From Candidatus Nanopelagicales bacterium (GTDB lineage: Bacteria; Actinomycetota; Actinomycetes; S36-B12), in the NCBI GenBank assembly GCA_018401415.1, contig JAGYKV010000017.1, forward strand, positions 453,268-517,267: a stretch of 64,000 nt of DNA, given 5' to 3'. Both the position numbers and the translations under genes were made by a program. Under the pieces are notes generated by a model. The model was not told the DNA's origin and searched no databases. It worked only from the letters and a program-made list of their open reading frames with translations. The first letter of the stretch is position 1; the number at the start of each line of letters is the position of its first letter. Shown piece by piece: positions 18,799-28,811 of the stretch.

Positions 18799-18814
18799 GG
18801 GTTAGTCTTAACCC

Positions 18815-19021
18815 ATGCCATCACAGGACAGGATTCAATCGCGGGGATCCAAACGCGAGGATTCACTCGACGAAGCGGAAGTGACCTCGGTCGACTCTGC
18901 TCAGGCCTCAAGAGCTGAACTTGATCAGGATGTAGATTCAATCCTTGATGAAATCGATGATCTTCTTGAAGTTAATGCCGAAGATTTTGTCAAATCATTT
19001 GTTCAAAAGGGCGGACAGTGA
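18815..19021 (+). CDS. pup: prokaryotic ubiquitin-like protein Pup
   Basis: 68 residues, acidic and probably disordered, with the conserved C-terminal half ([20 protein letters not shown]) that forms a helix on Mpa. It ends FVQKGGQ, the Gln form that Dop must deamidate before PafA can ligate it to lysines. The Lys in QKGGQ is as in most Pup proteins. The TGA stop overlaps the GTG start of prcB (GTGA), so translation is probably coupled. Confidence 0.97.
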   Translation: MPSQDRIQSRGSKREDSLDEAEVTSVDSAQASRAELDQDVDSILDEIDDLLEVNAEDFVKSFVQKGGQ

Positions 19022-19838
19022 ATTCCTCTTCTTTCGCTGAATATCTGGAATCAACGTCAAGTACTTCGCGCATCCACTTGCCAGACCAATCCGGCGAGTC
19101 ACACCTTGGTATTACCCACGGAACCACAATCGTGGCTTTGCGGTATTCACATGGGGTGATAATGGCCGGTGACAGACGCGCAACAACCGGCAACATTATT
19201 GCGCAACGCGATATCCAGAAAGTGTTTCCAGCAGATGAATTTTCGGTTGTTGGAATCGCGGGAACCGCAGGTCTGGCAATTGAATTGGTGCGTTTATTCC
19301 AAGTTGAATTGGAGCATTATGAAAAAATTGAGGGGTAACTCTATCAATTGATGGAAAGGCCAATCGACTATCTAGCTTGTTACGGTCCAATTTGGGACTG
19401 GCACTCCAGGGCCTTGCTGTTGTGCCACTCCTGGCGGGATTTGATCTACACCGTAAATTTGGTCGGATATTTTCTTACGATGTCACCGGTGGTAGGTATG
19501 AAGAACATGATTTCTACGCAGTGGGGTCTGGTTCGCATTTTGCACGCGGATCCTTAAAAAAGTTATTTTCCCTTGAACACACCGAACCTGATGCGGTTCG
19601 AGCAGCTGTCGAATCCCTCTACGACGCAGCCGACGACGACAGCGCCACAGGTGGTCCGGATATTAATCGGGGAATATACCCGTTGGTGTACCGAGTTGAC
19701 GAACAAGGAGTTCACGAGATTTCGGCCGAGTTGGTGCGTGAACTCTCCCAGCAAATGCTTGCTGAACGAAAGTTGAATCCGAATGGGTCTCGAGCCCATG
19801 TGTCAACTGACACAAGCCCACTTGGTGATTCCCAGTGA
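19018..19838 (+). CDS. prcB: 20S proteasome beta subunit PrcB (frameshifted as sequenced)
   Basis: The catalytic beta subunit. A 35-residue propeptide ends at THG, and Thr36 in TTIVALRY would be the N-terminal nucleophile after self-cleavage; DRRATTGN and the Lys in DIQKVF follow as in the family. The frame then stops at TAA 19336-19338 directly after HYEKIEG. The homologous sequence resumes one base back ([14 protein letters not shown], then [18 protein letters not shown]) and runs to 19838. One missing G in the run GAGGGGTAA restores a normal subunit of about 273 residues. Either an assembly/sequencing deletion, a true mutation, or a -1 slip on G-GGG would explain it. The start overlaps pup and the end overlaps prcA. 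Confidence 0.9.
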
Positions 19839-20533
19839 CGGTTCCCTACTACGTTTCACCCGAACAGGTCATTGCAGACAAAGCTGAGTTTGCCAGCAAA
19901 GGCATTAAACGAGGTAGGTCGGTTGTTGTAATGAGCACGGAGTCAGGCGTGCTTTTTGTTGCGGACAATCCATCACGTGCATTGCATAAGATTGGCGAAA
20001 TCTATGATCGAATTGGGTTTGCCGCAGTGGGAAAATACAATGAATTCGAGAGTCTTCGGGTAGCTGGCATCCGGCTTGCGGACATGCGAGGGTTCTCCTA
20101 TGACCGATCAGATGTCACGGTGCGGACTATTGCAAATGCTTATGCTCAAACCTTGGGATCGATTTTTATTGAAGCATCAAAACCCTATGAAGTTGAGATC
20201 GCTGTTGCGCAAGTAGGCACCAATCAACAATCTGATCAACTTTACCGAATCTCTTTTGACGGGTCCGTTCACGATGAATCCGGCTATATTTGCATGGGAG
20301 GAGAGTTCGAGAGAATCGCAGATGCAGTTAAAGCCGAGTACCACTCAGGTATGAATACTCGAGAAGCTCTCGCTCTGGCAATGACTGTTTTGACATCTGA
20401 GCCAGATTCACCAGAGGGCACCTCCACAACTGAGATTTCCCTCAGACTTGAAGTTGCGTTGCTGGATAGAACTCGACCACAAAGAACCTTCATGCGTCTA
20501 AACCGTGATCGCATTGCTGAGATGACCCAATAG
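19835..20533 (+). CDS. prcA: 20S proteasome alpha subunit PrcA
   Basis: 232 residues. [24 protein letters not shown] is typical of the actinobacterial gating N-terminus, followed by RGRSVVVMS and the alpha-ring fold. It lacks the catalytic Thr, as expected. Seven copies form the outer ring that receives Mpa. GTG 19835 overlaps the prcB stop by four bases. The acidic C-terminal region found in many PrcA proteins is short here, ending RDRIAEMTQ. Six bases separate it from pafA. Confidence 0.95.
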   Translation: MTVPYYVSPEQVIADKAEFASKGIKRGRSVVVMSTESGVLFVADNPSRALHKIGEIYDRIGFAAVGKYNEFESLRVAGIRLADMRGFSYDRSDVTVRTIANAYAQTLGSIFIEASKPYEVEIAVAQVGTNQQSDQLYRISFDGSVHDESGYICMGGEFERIADAVKAEYHSGMNTREALALAMTVLTSEPDSPEGTSTTEISLRLEVALLDRTRPQRTFMRLNRDRIAEMTQ

Positions 20534-20539
20534 GTATTT

Positions 20540-21901
20540 ATGGAACGTCGAATTTTTGGTATCGAGACCGAGTACGGCGTTACGTGCACATTTAAGGGTC
20601 AACGTAGATTAAGCCCCGATGAAGTTGCTCGGTATCTCTTCCGAAGAGTTGTGAGTTGGGGGAGGAGCAGCAATGTATTTCTCAAGAATGGCTCCAGACT
20701 TTATTTGGATGTCGGCTCGCATCCCGAATATGCAACAGCCGAATGCGATGACATCCCGGAACTGGTCGCACAGGACCGAGCGGGTGAGCGAATCCTTGAA
20801 AGCTTGAGCCAAGAGGCGGAGGAGCGCCTCGAGCAAGAGGGCATCAATGGTGAGGTGTACCTATTCAAAAACAACACTGATTCCGCAGGTAACTCATATG
20901 GGTGTCATGAGAATTACCTTTTGGATCGACACACTGATTTCGCTCATCTTGCATCAGTATTCATACCGTTTCTGATCAGCAGACAAATAGTGGTGGGTGC
21001 TGGCAAGGTTGTGCAAACTCCACGCGGCGCAACCTACGCAATCAGTCAACGAGCCGACCATATTTGGGAGGGTGTATCCAGTGCCACAACTCGTTCCCGA
21101 CCAATAATCAACACACGCGATGAACCACATGCAGATGCTGACCTCTACCGCCGCCTTCACGTAATCGTTGGGGACAGCAATATGAGTGAGACAACCACCA
21201 TGCTCAAAGTCATGAGTGCACATTTGGTCCTACGCATGATTGAAGAAGGCGTTGTTCTTCGAGACATGACCCTAGCCAATCCAATTCGAGCAATTCGCGA
21301 AATTAGCCATGACACCACTGGCACCAGAACAGTAAAGCTCGCTAACGGCCGCGAGCTGTCCGCATTACAAATACAGGCAGAGTATTTTGACAAGGTTTCC
21401 GAATTTATTAACCGTCGCGAGATTACTGATTCAGTAACTAGACGAGCAATGGACCTGTGGGAGCGAACACTGAAAGCGGTTGAGGCTCAAAGTTTTGGAT
21501 TAGTTGATCGTGAGATTGATTGGGTAATCAAACGGAAGATCATTGAGCGATACATGAAAAAGAATGGTTTGGATCTTTCCAGTCCTCGAATCGCCCAATT
21601 AGACTTGGCGTACCACGACATCAATCGGCGCAGGGGTCTGTTTTATCTCTTGGAGAGAAATAATGAAATTGAGTCCTTTGTCGCTGAGCATGACATTGTT
21701 CGAGCCGAGTCACAGGCTCCTCAGACAACTCGGGCTAAATTGAGGGGCGACTTCATTGAACGAGCACAGGAACGGAAACGTGATTACACCGTTGATTGGG
21801 TTCATTTGAAACTCAATGATCAGGGGCAACGCACACTCCTTCTCAAAGACCCCTTCCAACACACCGATGACCGCGTTGAACGCATGATCGCCACTCTCTA
21901 G
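20540..21901 (+). CDS. pafA: Pup ligase PafA
   Basis: 453 residues, matching the family. [18 protein letters not shown] is the metal/ATP-binding start, [22 protein letters not shown] carries the catalytic aspartate loop, and [27 protein letters not shown] is shared with Dop. PafA forms the isopeptide bond between the Pup C-terminal Glu and substrate lysines. The C-terminal domain (DWVHLKL, then LLLKDPF) binds Pup. Directly linked to prcA upstream (6 bases) and to the FKBP lipoprotein downstream (13 bases). Confidence 0.97.
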   Translation: MERRIFGIETEYGVTCTFKGQRRLSPDEVARYLFRRVVSWGRSSNVFLKNGSRLYLDVGSHPEYATAECDDIPELVAQDRAGERILESLSQEAEERLEQEGINGEVYLFKNNTDSAGNSYGCHENYLLDRHTDFAHLASVFIPFLISRQIVVGAGKVVQTPRGATYAISQRADHIWEGVSSATTRSRPIINTRDEPHADADLYRRLHVIVGDSNMSETTTMLKVMSAHLVLRMIEEGVVLRDMTLANPIRAIREISHDTTGTRTVKLANGRELSALQIQAEYFDKVSEFINRREITDSVTRRAMDLWERTLKAVEAQSFGLVDREIDWVIKRKIIERYMKKNGLDLSSPRIAQLDLAYHDINRRRGLFYLLERNNEIESFVAEHDIVRAESQAPQTTRAKLRGDFIERAQERKRDYTVDWVHLKLNDQGQRTLLLKDPFQHTDDRVERMIATL

Positions 21902-21914
21902 ATAGTCTGATACC

Positions 21915-22487
21915 GTGAATAATTCTTTTAAGGTCGCACTTACATTTAGCGGTACCATTTTAGTTCTTGCGGGTTGTTCGGGTGATACCGAAAGTGCCGT
22001 TACCCCGATTGAGTCGGGCACCTATTCGGTGAATGATTGTGCCGTCACTACCGGGCCAGCACTCCAAGATGGTGCGCCAGAAGGTATCTCCGTCAACGGA
22101 TTGGTTATCGGCGGAGTAGAGGTTCCCATCATCAGCGTTGGGCCTGAATCCCAACCCGCTGTTGATCTAGGAATATCCGATCTCATTCCTGGGAATGGCG
22201 ATTCCGTTCAAGTGGGTGACACAATCACGGTTAACTACTGTGGCGTAGGTCAATCCACCGGAGCCATATTTGACTCGTCATGGGCCCGCGGTGCTCCGGC
22301 CACTTTTCAGTTAGCACCCGGGGCTCTGATTGAAGGTTGGACACAAGGCGTTCCCGGCATGCAACTGGGTGAGAGACGACTCCTGGAGATTCCAGGTGAT
22401 CTCGGCTACGGAAGTAATCCGCCACCGGGAATTGAACCCAATGAGACCTTGATTTTTGTTGTGGAATTGGTCTCAATCGACTCATGA
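21915..22487 (+). CDS. FKBP-type peptidyl-prolyl isomerase, lipoprotein
   Basis: 190 residues from GTG 21915. A signal peptide ends in the lipobox LAGC at Cys21, so the protein is probably lipid-anchored outside the membrane. The C-terminal half is an FKBP domain: GDTITVNYCGVGQSTGAIFDSSW, then LIEGWTQGVPGMQLGERRLLEIP and DLGYGSN. The spacer between the lipobox and the domain is about 90 residues and not recognised. Likely a chaperone/isomerase for exported proteins. It is one of two adjacent FKBP genes between pafA and pafB, an arrangement also known in Streptomyces. Confidence 0.9.
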   Translation: MNNSFKVALTFSGTILVLAGCSGDTESAVTPIESGTYSVNDCAVTTGPALQDGAPEGISVNGLVIGGVEVPIISVGPESQPAVDLGISDLIPGNGDSVQVGDTITVNYCGVGQSTGAIFDSSWARGAPATFQLAPGALIEGWTQGVPGMQLGERRLLEIPGDLGYGSNPPPGIEPNETLIFVVELVSIDS

Positions 22488-22509
22488 TCACAAAGTAGTA
22501 GGGGAGAAG

Positions 22510-22875
22510 ATGGATAATAAATCGAAGCCTGAGATTGAATTCATTGATGGCCCGGCACCATCGGAGCTGGTGATTACCGACATCATTATGGGCCATGGCG
22601 CTGAGGCTCGTCCGGGCGCAACAGTTGATGTTCATTACCTCGGGGTGGACTTCGACACGGGTGAGCAATTCGATTCCTCTTGGGATAGGAATGAAAGCAT
22701 TTCATTCCCACTGCAGGGACTAATTGCCGGTTGGCAAGAAGGTATTCCTGGCATGCGGGTTGGCGGGCGTCGCCAGCTCGTTATTCCACCTGCATTGGCG
22801 TACGGAGAGTCTGGTGGACATCGGTTGGCCGGTAAGACGCTCGTATTCATTATTGACCTTCTCAATACACATTAG
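22510..22875 (+). CDS. FKBP-type peptidyl-prolyl isomerase, cytoplasmic
   Basis: 121 residues from ATG 22510, preceded by GGGGAGAAG as ribosome binding site. It is a single FKBP domain: ATVDVHYLGVDFDTGEQFDSSW, LIAGWQEGIPGMRVGGRRQLVIP and ALAYGESG, ending KTLVFIIDLL. No signal peptide, so cytoplasmic. It catalyses proline cis-trans isomerisation. It is 22 bases after the lipoprotein paralogue and 25 bases before pafB. A frame extending to 22456 would overlap the upstream gene and is not favoured. Confidence 0.92.
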   Translation: MDNKSKPEIEFIDGPAPSELVITDIIMGHGAEARPGATVDVHYLGVDFDTGEQFDSSWDRNESISFPLQGLIAGWQEGIPGMRVGGRRQLVIPPALAYGESGGHRLAGKTLVFIIDLLNTH

Positions 22876-22900
22876 TGAAATATGTTTGAAGGATAAGTCA

Positions 22901-23892
22901 ATGAATCGCGGAAAAACGGAGCGTCTTCTTAACTTGGTTTTTGCGCTGATGGCGACCACACGACCACTCAGTCGAGAAGATATTCGTCAATCTGTTTCAG
23001 GCTATGATCCAGAGGCTTCGAGTCGAGTCCTTTGAACGCATGTTTGAACGCGACAAAGATGAACTTCGATCCATGGGGATTCCAATAATCACCGTGTCAA
23101 ATGCATTCGATGAAGTTCTCGGTTATCGCATACCTCAGGACAACTACCGGTTGATCAATTTGAATCTGACCGCAAGGGAACTCGAAATACTTAGCGTCAC
23201 CCAGGAGGTATGGGACCAGGCCGTTTTGGGTCCAGCCGCAAGATCCGCTGTCTGGAAGATCGAAGCGGCCACCGGTCAGGAGAGTGGGGAGAGTGGGGAG
23301 AGTGGGAGCGAATCATTAGGTTCCATCTCCGGGTCACTCATGGGTTTGGCTCAGGGTACGGGCCCGTGAAGCTGCAATTCTGCCTCTTTTGAAGGCCGCC
23401 AGGGAACGTCGAGTTGTTCAATTTAAGTACAAGCCTCTCGACAAAGACAAACAGGCCCAGAAACGAGCTTTTGAACCTTGGTCAGTCGTATGTCGAAGCG
23501 GTCGGTGGTACACGGTGGGATTTGATCAAGATCGTCAGGAGCAAAGGACTTTCAGATTGTCACGAATACAAGGGTCCGTCACCGTTACCGCTCGTGCTGC
23601 GACCGAGCCACGATCATCTGAGGTGGCCGCAAATATTGCCTTTCCACAAGATGAAGGAACAATCGAAGCCACCATAGTTATAGCCAAAACTCACGGGGCG
23701 ACTTTGCGGAAGAATGCCCGGTCGGTTGAGTATCACGTGGACCATGACACATTGAGTATTTCTGCGACCCAAACGAACTTGGTGGAGTGGATACTGACCT
23801 CGCTCCCCGAGGTACGAAGCATCCAGCCGGCATCCCTGCACCAAAGCGTGATTACCACGTTAAGTCACATGAAAGGTGGTTTCGGTGGCTGA
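22901..23892 (+). CDS. pafB: WYL-domain regulator PafB (two frameshifts as sequenced)
   Basis: PafB with PafC forms the actinobacterial transcriptional activator of the LexA-independent DNA-damage response. The N-terminal winged helix (RGKTERLLNLVFALMATTRP) is in the first frame, ending at TGA 23033-23035 after the codons GTC CTT. The SFERMFERDKDELRSMGIPI segment continues in the +1 frame to TGA 23367. The WYL part (AREAAILPLLKAARERR, VVQFKY, then FEPWSVV and TFRLSRI) is in the third frame to 23892. Two single-base corrections, near 23010-23033 and near 23343-23360, give a normal protein of about 330 residues. The second falls after a 9-base tandem repeat. PafC overlaps its end. Whether the gene is broken or the sequence has errors cannot be decided here. 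Confidence 0.87.
23280..23306 (+). repeat. 3 x 9-bp tandem repeat inside pafB
   Basis: Three exact copies of GAGAGTGGG encode ESGESGESG in a low-complexity linker between the helix-turn-helix/middle part and the WYL part of PafB. The unit is a multiple of three, so copy-number change would not itself shift the frame. It is followed within 60 bases by the second apparent frameshift of the gene. Confidence 0.9.
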
Positions 23893-24847
23893 AAATGTGC
23901 AAGACCGGCTACCTCGACTCTTGGCGCTTGTGCCGTGGCTCAGCCAGCGTCCAGGCATCACCATGACAGAGACGGCTTCGCATTTTGGGATTTCGATTGA
24001 CCAATTGACCACGGATCTTTATCAACTCGTGGTGTGCGGAGTTCCCGGATACGGACCCGATCAACTAGTTGATATTGATTTTTACGACGGAGAGCGGATT
24101 TGGGTGACAGATCCGCAAACACTGAGTGCCCCCATGCGTTTGACCGCCGATGAACTCACGGCTCATTTGATTGCGCTCCGCTTTTTGTCTCAATTGCCGG
24201 GCTTGGCTGACACAGAGGAAATCGGAATACTGGCGGCGAAATTGGATCAAGCAACCGCGAACTCTGAGACGGAAATAGCCCAAAACATCCTTCACGTGGT
24301 GTCACCCGTTGAACCAGACGTTCACTATCAAGTTGCCGAGGGCATATCTAGGGGCGTCAAGATCGGCTTTGAGTATTTGGCCGGCGACGAATCGGTAACT
24401 TTTCGGACTGTGTCACCTATTCGAGTATTGAGAGTCGATGACTATTTGTACCTTGAAGCCATGTGTGATCATGCAGAGGCCATCCGGCTATTCCGACTCG
24501 ATCGAATTCGTGGTTCACATCTGTTAGTTGATCAGGTCACTACTCTCACGCCAGCGGGCCAGGGTCTGCAGGCGGATAGTTCAGATTCGAACGGTCTCGA
24601 AGCAATAAAGATGGCTCCTACTGCAACTATTCGCTTATCTGAGTCGGCCCTGTGGCTCGCTGAGGAGTATTGGATCCATGTGGACCCTGAGGATCCAATG
24701 GTTGTCAAAGTACCGTTTCTCAGCGAGGATTGGCTGATCCGCTGGGTTTTAGGCTTTGGCGGTGCTATCCGAGTGATCGAGCCTCCAGAGATTGCTGAAC
24801 GACTACTGAACACCATTCGTGTGGGTCTCGATAGACTACAGTCATAG
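23885..24847 (+). CDS. pafC: WYL-domain regulator PafC
   Basis: About 320 residues from GTG 23885 (GTG 23876 is an alternative). It has an N-terminal helix-turn-helix (RLLALVPWLSQRPGITMTETASHFGIS), a middle domain (MRLTADELTAHLIALRFL) and a WYL domain (RTVSPIRVLRVDDYLYLEAMCDHAEAIRLFRLDRI), ending in a WCX-like region. It acts as the partner of PafB, sensing DNA damage probably through a nucleic-acid ligand of the WYL domain. The start overlaps the end of pafB, and unlike pafB the frame is intact. It closes the proteasome-associated gene string; 105 bases separate it from tatA. Confidence 0.93.
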   Translation: MAENVQDRLPRLLALVPWLSQRPGITMTETASHFGISIDQLTTDLYQLVVCGVPGYGPDQLVDIDFYDGERIWVTDPQTLSAPMRLTADELTAHLIALRFLSQLPGLADTEEIGILAAKLDQATANSETEIAQNILHVVSPVEPDVHYQVAEGISRGVKIGFEYLAGDESVTFRTVSPIRVLRVDDYLYLEAMCDHAEAIRLFRLDRIRGSHLLVDQVTTLTPAGQGLQADSSDSNGLEAIKMAPTATIRLSESALWLAEEYWIHVDPEDPMVVKVPFLSEDWLIRWVLGFGGAIRVIEPPEIAERLLNTIRVGLDRLQS

Positions 24848-24857
24848 TAATGACGTG

Positions 24858-24886
24858 TTGCGGCGATATTCGTGTAAGAATATGAA
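24858..24886 (+). promoter_or_regulatory. putative promoter of tatAC
   Basis: TTGCGG at 24858-24863 and TATGAA at 24881-24886, separated by 17 bases, lie in the only sizeable gap (105 bases) between pafC and tatA. Matches to the housekeeping consensus are partial (about 3/6 and 4/6). It would produce a 5' leader of about 60 bases before the tatA ATG. Confidence 0.35.
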
Positions 24887-24952
24887 AATTCGGTCGACAG
24901 CGTTATTGGAGTAAACGTTCTTTGGGCAAACGATTTCTAAGTGAGGTAGGAA

Positions 24953-25225
24953 ATGTTCAGTAACCTAAAAGGTTGGGAATGGCTGATCATCGTTGCACTT
25001 ATCTTGTTGCTTTTTGGAGCCAAGAGGCTCCCTGATGCAGCCCGAGGGCTAGGGCGCTCATTACGGATCTTCAAGGCCGAAACAAAAGGTCTTGCAGACT
25101 CAACGAATTCGGTCACGTTCGTTGAAGAATCAGATTCAATCTCTGCAAGTGAGACTAAAGTTGTGAATTCCGGTGAGAAGAGTTCGCGCTTTGTCGATCC
25201 AATACCCGAATCTGAAGAACGGTAG
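24953..25225 (+). CDS. tatA: twin-arginine translocase subunit TatA
   Basis: 90 residues. One N-terminal membrane helix ([20 protein letters not shown]) is followed by the FG hinge and the amphipathic helix [16 protein letters not shown], then a charged soluble tail. TatA oligomers form the passage for folded proteins. GAGGTAGGAA lies just before ATG 24953. It is ten bases before tatC, the usual actinobacterial tatAC pair; tatB is not here. Confidence 0.95.
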   Translation: MFSNLKGWEWLIIVALILLLFGAKRLPDAARGLGRSLRIFKAETKGLADSTNSVTFVEESDSISASETKVVNSGEKSSRFVDPIPESEER

Positions 25226-25234
25226 TAACGCCCG

Positions 25235-26083
25235 GTGGCAATCCGGGATCGTGAAGAAGCGGTGGCCATGCCGCTCACCGAGCACCTGAGGGAGCTTCGC
25301 TCGAGGCTCTTTAAAAGCGGCTTGGCAATTGGTGTCGGAATGGTCATTGGCTGGATCTATTATCCGGAAATCTTCGCCTGGCTGAGTGAGCCGTTCACAG
25401 ACGTTATCGATCAAGCGCGAGCTAATGGGCAAGATGTCACTTTGGCGTTGACCGGCGTTGCCGATCCCTTTGTGCTTCAAATTCAAGTCTCCGCAGTTTC
25501 AGGACTTGTAATCAGTTCACCTGTTTGGCTTTATCAATTATGGCGATTTGTCACTCCAGGCTTGCATCGAAATGAGCGTCGTTGGGCAATAGGTTTCGTT
25601 GCCATTGCCACACCACTATTCGCTGCGGGCGTCACATTGGCCTACTTGGTTTTACCACTAGGCCTTGAGATCCTTCTAGGTTTCACTCCTGCAAATGTAG
25701 AAAATATTGTATCCGTGGACCGATACCTATCGTTTTTCCTGCGTACAATCCTCGTATTCGGAATAGGTTTTCTTGCACCTCTCCTTATTGTTCTGCTCAA
25801 TTTCGCCGGTATTTTATCGGGGAAGAGGCTTGTTTCCTGGTGGCGCTGGATCATCATGATCATTCTTGTTTTTTCGGCTGTTGCCACGCCAACGGGCGAT
25901 CCAATCAACCTTGCGCTGCTTGCCGGACCGATCCTCTTGCTGGTTCTTATTTCAGTAGGCATCTCACTTCTCAATGATCGCCGGCGAGACCGCAAGCGAC
26001 GTTCAGCAGGGTTGGACTTTGATGTTTATGGTGACGATGAACTTTCCCCACTTGACGAGCCTGACGATCGCGATGTGCCGTAG
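25235..26083 (+). CDS. tatC: twin-arginine translocase subunit TatC
   Basis: 282 residues with six predicted membrane segments. MPLTEHLRELRSRLFKSG is the conserved cytoplasmic N-terminus that binds the twin-arginine signal; the central segment PVWLYQLWRFVTPGLHRNERR is a family signature. GTG 25235 is the start, with ATG at residue 12 as an alternative. The C-terminal tail is highly charged (NDRRRDRKRRSAG and a DD/E-rich end). It lies nine bases before the helicase gene, an order conserved in actinobacteria. Confidence 0.95.
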   Translation: MAIRDREEAVAMPLTEHLRELRSRLFKSGLAIGVGMVIGWIYYPEIFAWLSEPFTDVIDQARANGQDVTLALTGVADPFVLQIQVSAVSGLVISSPVWLYQLWRFVTPGLHRNERRWAIGFVAIATPLFAAGVTLAYLVLPLGLEILLGFTPANVENIVSVDRYLSFFLRTILVFGIGFLAPLLIVLLNFAGILSGKRLVSWWRWIIMIILVFSAVATPTGDPINLALLAGPILLLVLISVGISLLNDRRRDRKRRSAGLDFDVYGDDELSPLDEPDDRDVP

Positions 26084-26092
26084 AGTAAAGAC

Positions 26093-28811
26093 ATGGTTTC
26101 CGCTGCTGAACGTTACGCAGCAGCCAAGGAGCGCGCAGCGCTCAACAAAACGCTGGTCGGTGATTTTGTTCAGCAGTACTCATTTGACCTAGACCCATTT
26201 CAGATTGCCGCCTGTCAATCAATTGATCAAGGTAATGGAGTGTTGGTCGCCGCACCGACCGGGTCAGGTAAAACAGTGGTGGGTGAATTTGCTATTTATC
26301 GCGCACTGGAATCCGGAACAAAATGCTTTTATACGACACCCATCAAAGCCTTATCAAATCAGAAGTACGCTGAATTGGTAGCCCGCTATGGAGAGTCCTC
26401 CATTGGTCTGCTCACAGGTGATAACAGCATCAATGGCGAGGCACCTGTTGTGGTGATGACCACCGAGGTGCTCAGAAATATGTTGTACGCCGGGTCGGGA
26501 ACATTACGAAATCTTGCATATGTGGTGATGGATGAGGTTCACTATTTGGCTGATCGAGCCCGTGGAGCCGTGTGGGAAGAGGTCATTATTCATCTTCCCG
26601 AATCTGTCACCATAATTGCCTTGAGCGCCACCGTGAGCAATGCTGAAGAGTTTGGGCAATGGCTTGGCACACTCCGAGGTGAGACCGACGTCATTGTTGA
26701 AGAACATCGTCCGGTGCCACTTTGGCAGCATGTTATGGCTGGGCGTCGCCTCTATGATTTATTCGTCGATGATACTCAGCAACAGGTCAATCCTGAGTTG
26801 TCTGCTTTAGCCCGTGACTCGGGCAAAGTTCGGGGTGCCGAGGGCAAACGTTCCAGACACCGATCGGCATTAACCCCGTGGCGCTCGGACGTGGTCGAAC
26901 GTCTTGAGACAGATGGACTACTCCCTGCGATTTATTTCCTGTTCAGTCGCGCCGGTTGCGACGACGCAGTGGAGCAAATACTTCGAAGTGGACTTCGCCT
27001 CAATGGTTCTGCGGAGCAAAACTCGATTCGATTCCAGGTGCTGGAGGCAACAAGGGATATCCCAGATGAAGACCTCGCGGCACTGGGGTTTGCCGACTGG
27101 CTCGACGCATTGGAACGAGGGGTCTCCGCTCACCACGCTGGATTGTTGCCCCGATTTAAGGAAATCGTGGAATCGCTATTTCAACAGGGACTTCTGAAAG
27201 TCGTGTTTGCTACAGAGACACTTGCATTGGGTATCAACATGCCTGCTCGAAGTGTGGTTCTTGAACGGCTTGTGAAATGGAATGGAGAGGCCCATGTTGA
27301 TCTTTCGCCAGGTGAGTACACGCAACTGACTGGACGAGCAGGTCGCAGGGGGATCGATGTCGAGGGACATGCGGTTGTCTTGTGGCAGCCAGATCTTGAC
27401 CCAAAATCACTTGCAGGTCTCGCATCCACGCGGACATACCCGCTGAAGTCGTCTTTCAAACCCAGTTACAACATGGCGGTGAACCTAGTGGGCAGTCTCG
27501 GCCAATCACGCGCTCGCGAACTATTGGAAACTTCATTTGCCCAATTTCAAGCAGACCGCTCCGTCGTGGGTTTAGCCAACGAGCTTCGGAAGCTTGAGGA
27601 AGCTAGTGCGGGCTATCTGGAATCAATGCAGTGCCATCTTGGCGACTTTGCGGAGTATGCAGAAATTAGAAACTCAATAAATCGAGAGGAGAAAACCGAC
27701 ACTCGAAGTGGAGTTATTCAGCGTAAGTCAGAATCGGAACAACGCCTTCGCGCACTGAATAAGGGCGATGTCATTGTTCTGGGCAACGGAAAGAAATCTG
27801 GCCCGGCCGTTGTCCTGTCACCAGCCTCGACAAACCAGCGCGAGGATCCCAAGCCTGTGGTCATGACCGCGGATAAACAGATTCGCCGGTTGAATCATCA
27901 TGACGGATTGCAGGATTTGCAACCGATTGGATTCATCAGAATCCCCAAGTCTTTTGTCCCGAAAGAGCAAAAGCAGTTACAGGATTCAATCACATCGCAG
28001 ATTCGCACTATCGCTGCTGACTCAGGTTGATGACCAAAGAAGATTGAAGAAGTCCCAACGAGTGAACCCGGTTGTTCAAGAACTGCGAGATCGAATGAAG
28101 GCGCACCCGTGCCATGGGTGTTCCGATCGCGAATCGCATGCGCGTTGGGGGGAGCGCTACTATAAAATTCAAGGACAAATCGCTGAGATGAGAAGTCGCA
28201 TGCAGGGACGCACGAACACTATTGCGAAAAGATTCGATCGCCTGTGCGAGGTACTTTTGGAACTTGGCTACTTGGATAGGGGGCACGAGTCAGATCTTTT
28301 TGTCACGCCTGCCGGACAAATTCTCAAAGGTATTTACTCCGAGTCGGATCTACTTGTTGCCCAATGCATTAGATCCGGAGTCCTCGATGACCTTGATCCG
28401 CCGTCTCTGGCGGCTGTTTGCTCGGCTTTCCTTTTCGAGTCACGGCGTAGCGAGATTGAGGACACGCCCTCTGTCCCTGGGGGTCCCACAGAAAAGGCAA
28501 TCGAGAATATTCTTCATATTTGGGGTGAACTTCAGGGAGTGGAGCACCATCATCGACTCAACACAATTCGCCGAATAGACGCAGGCTTGGCCTGGGCAGT
28601 GTATAGATGGGCGAAGGGGGCGACCTTGTTAAAGATTCTTACGAGTAACGATGTCACTGCAGGAGATTTTGTGCGCTGGATCAGGCAGGTTATCGACTTA
28701 CTTGGGCAGATTGTCGCTGTGACCGATTCTGACTCTCAGGTGCACAAGTCCGCAAACACTGCAATTGACCTGCTTCAACGAGGTGTCATTTCCTATCCAT
28801 CGAATGCCTGA
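26093..28811 (+). CDS. DExH-box helicase, Mtr4/Ski2-like (frameshifted as sequenced)
   Basis: A large RNA-helicase-type ATPase of about 900 residues, known in actinobacteria as the HelY-like protein next to tatC. Walker A is APTGSGKT, motif II MDEVHYLAD, motif III LSATVSN and motif VI TGRAGRRG. The first frame stops at TGA 28028-28030 after IRTIAADSG. The C-terminal part (MKAHPCHGCSDRESHARWGERY, EGRTNTIA-like QGRTNTIAKRFDRLCEVL, then WAVYRWAKGA) continues in the +1 frame to 28811. One extra base (or two missing) at about 28005-28028 separates the two. It is probably an RNA helicase of RNA processing or decay; substrate not shown by sequence. The end overlaps the convergent exonuclease by 19 bases. 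Confidence 0.88.
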
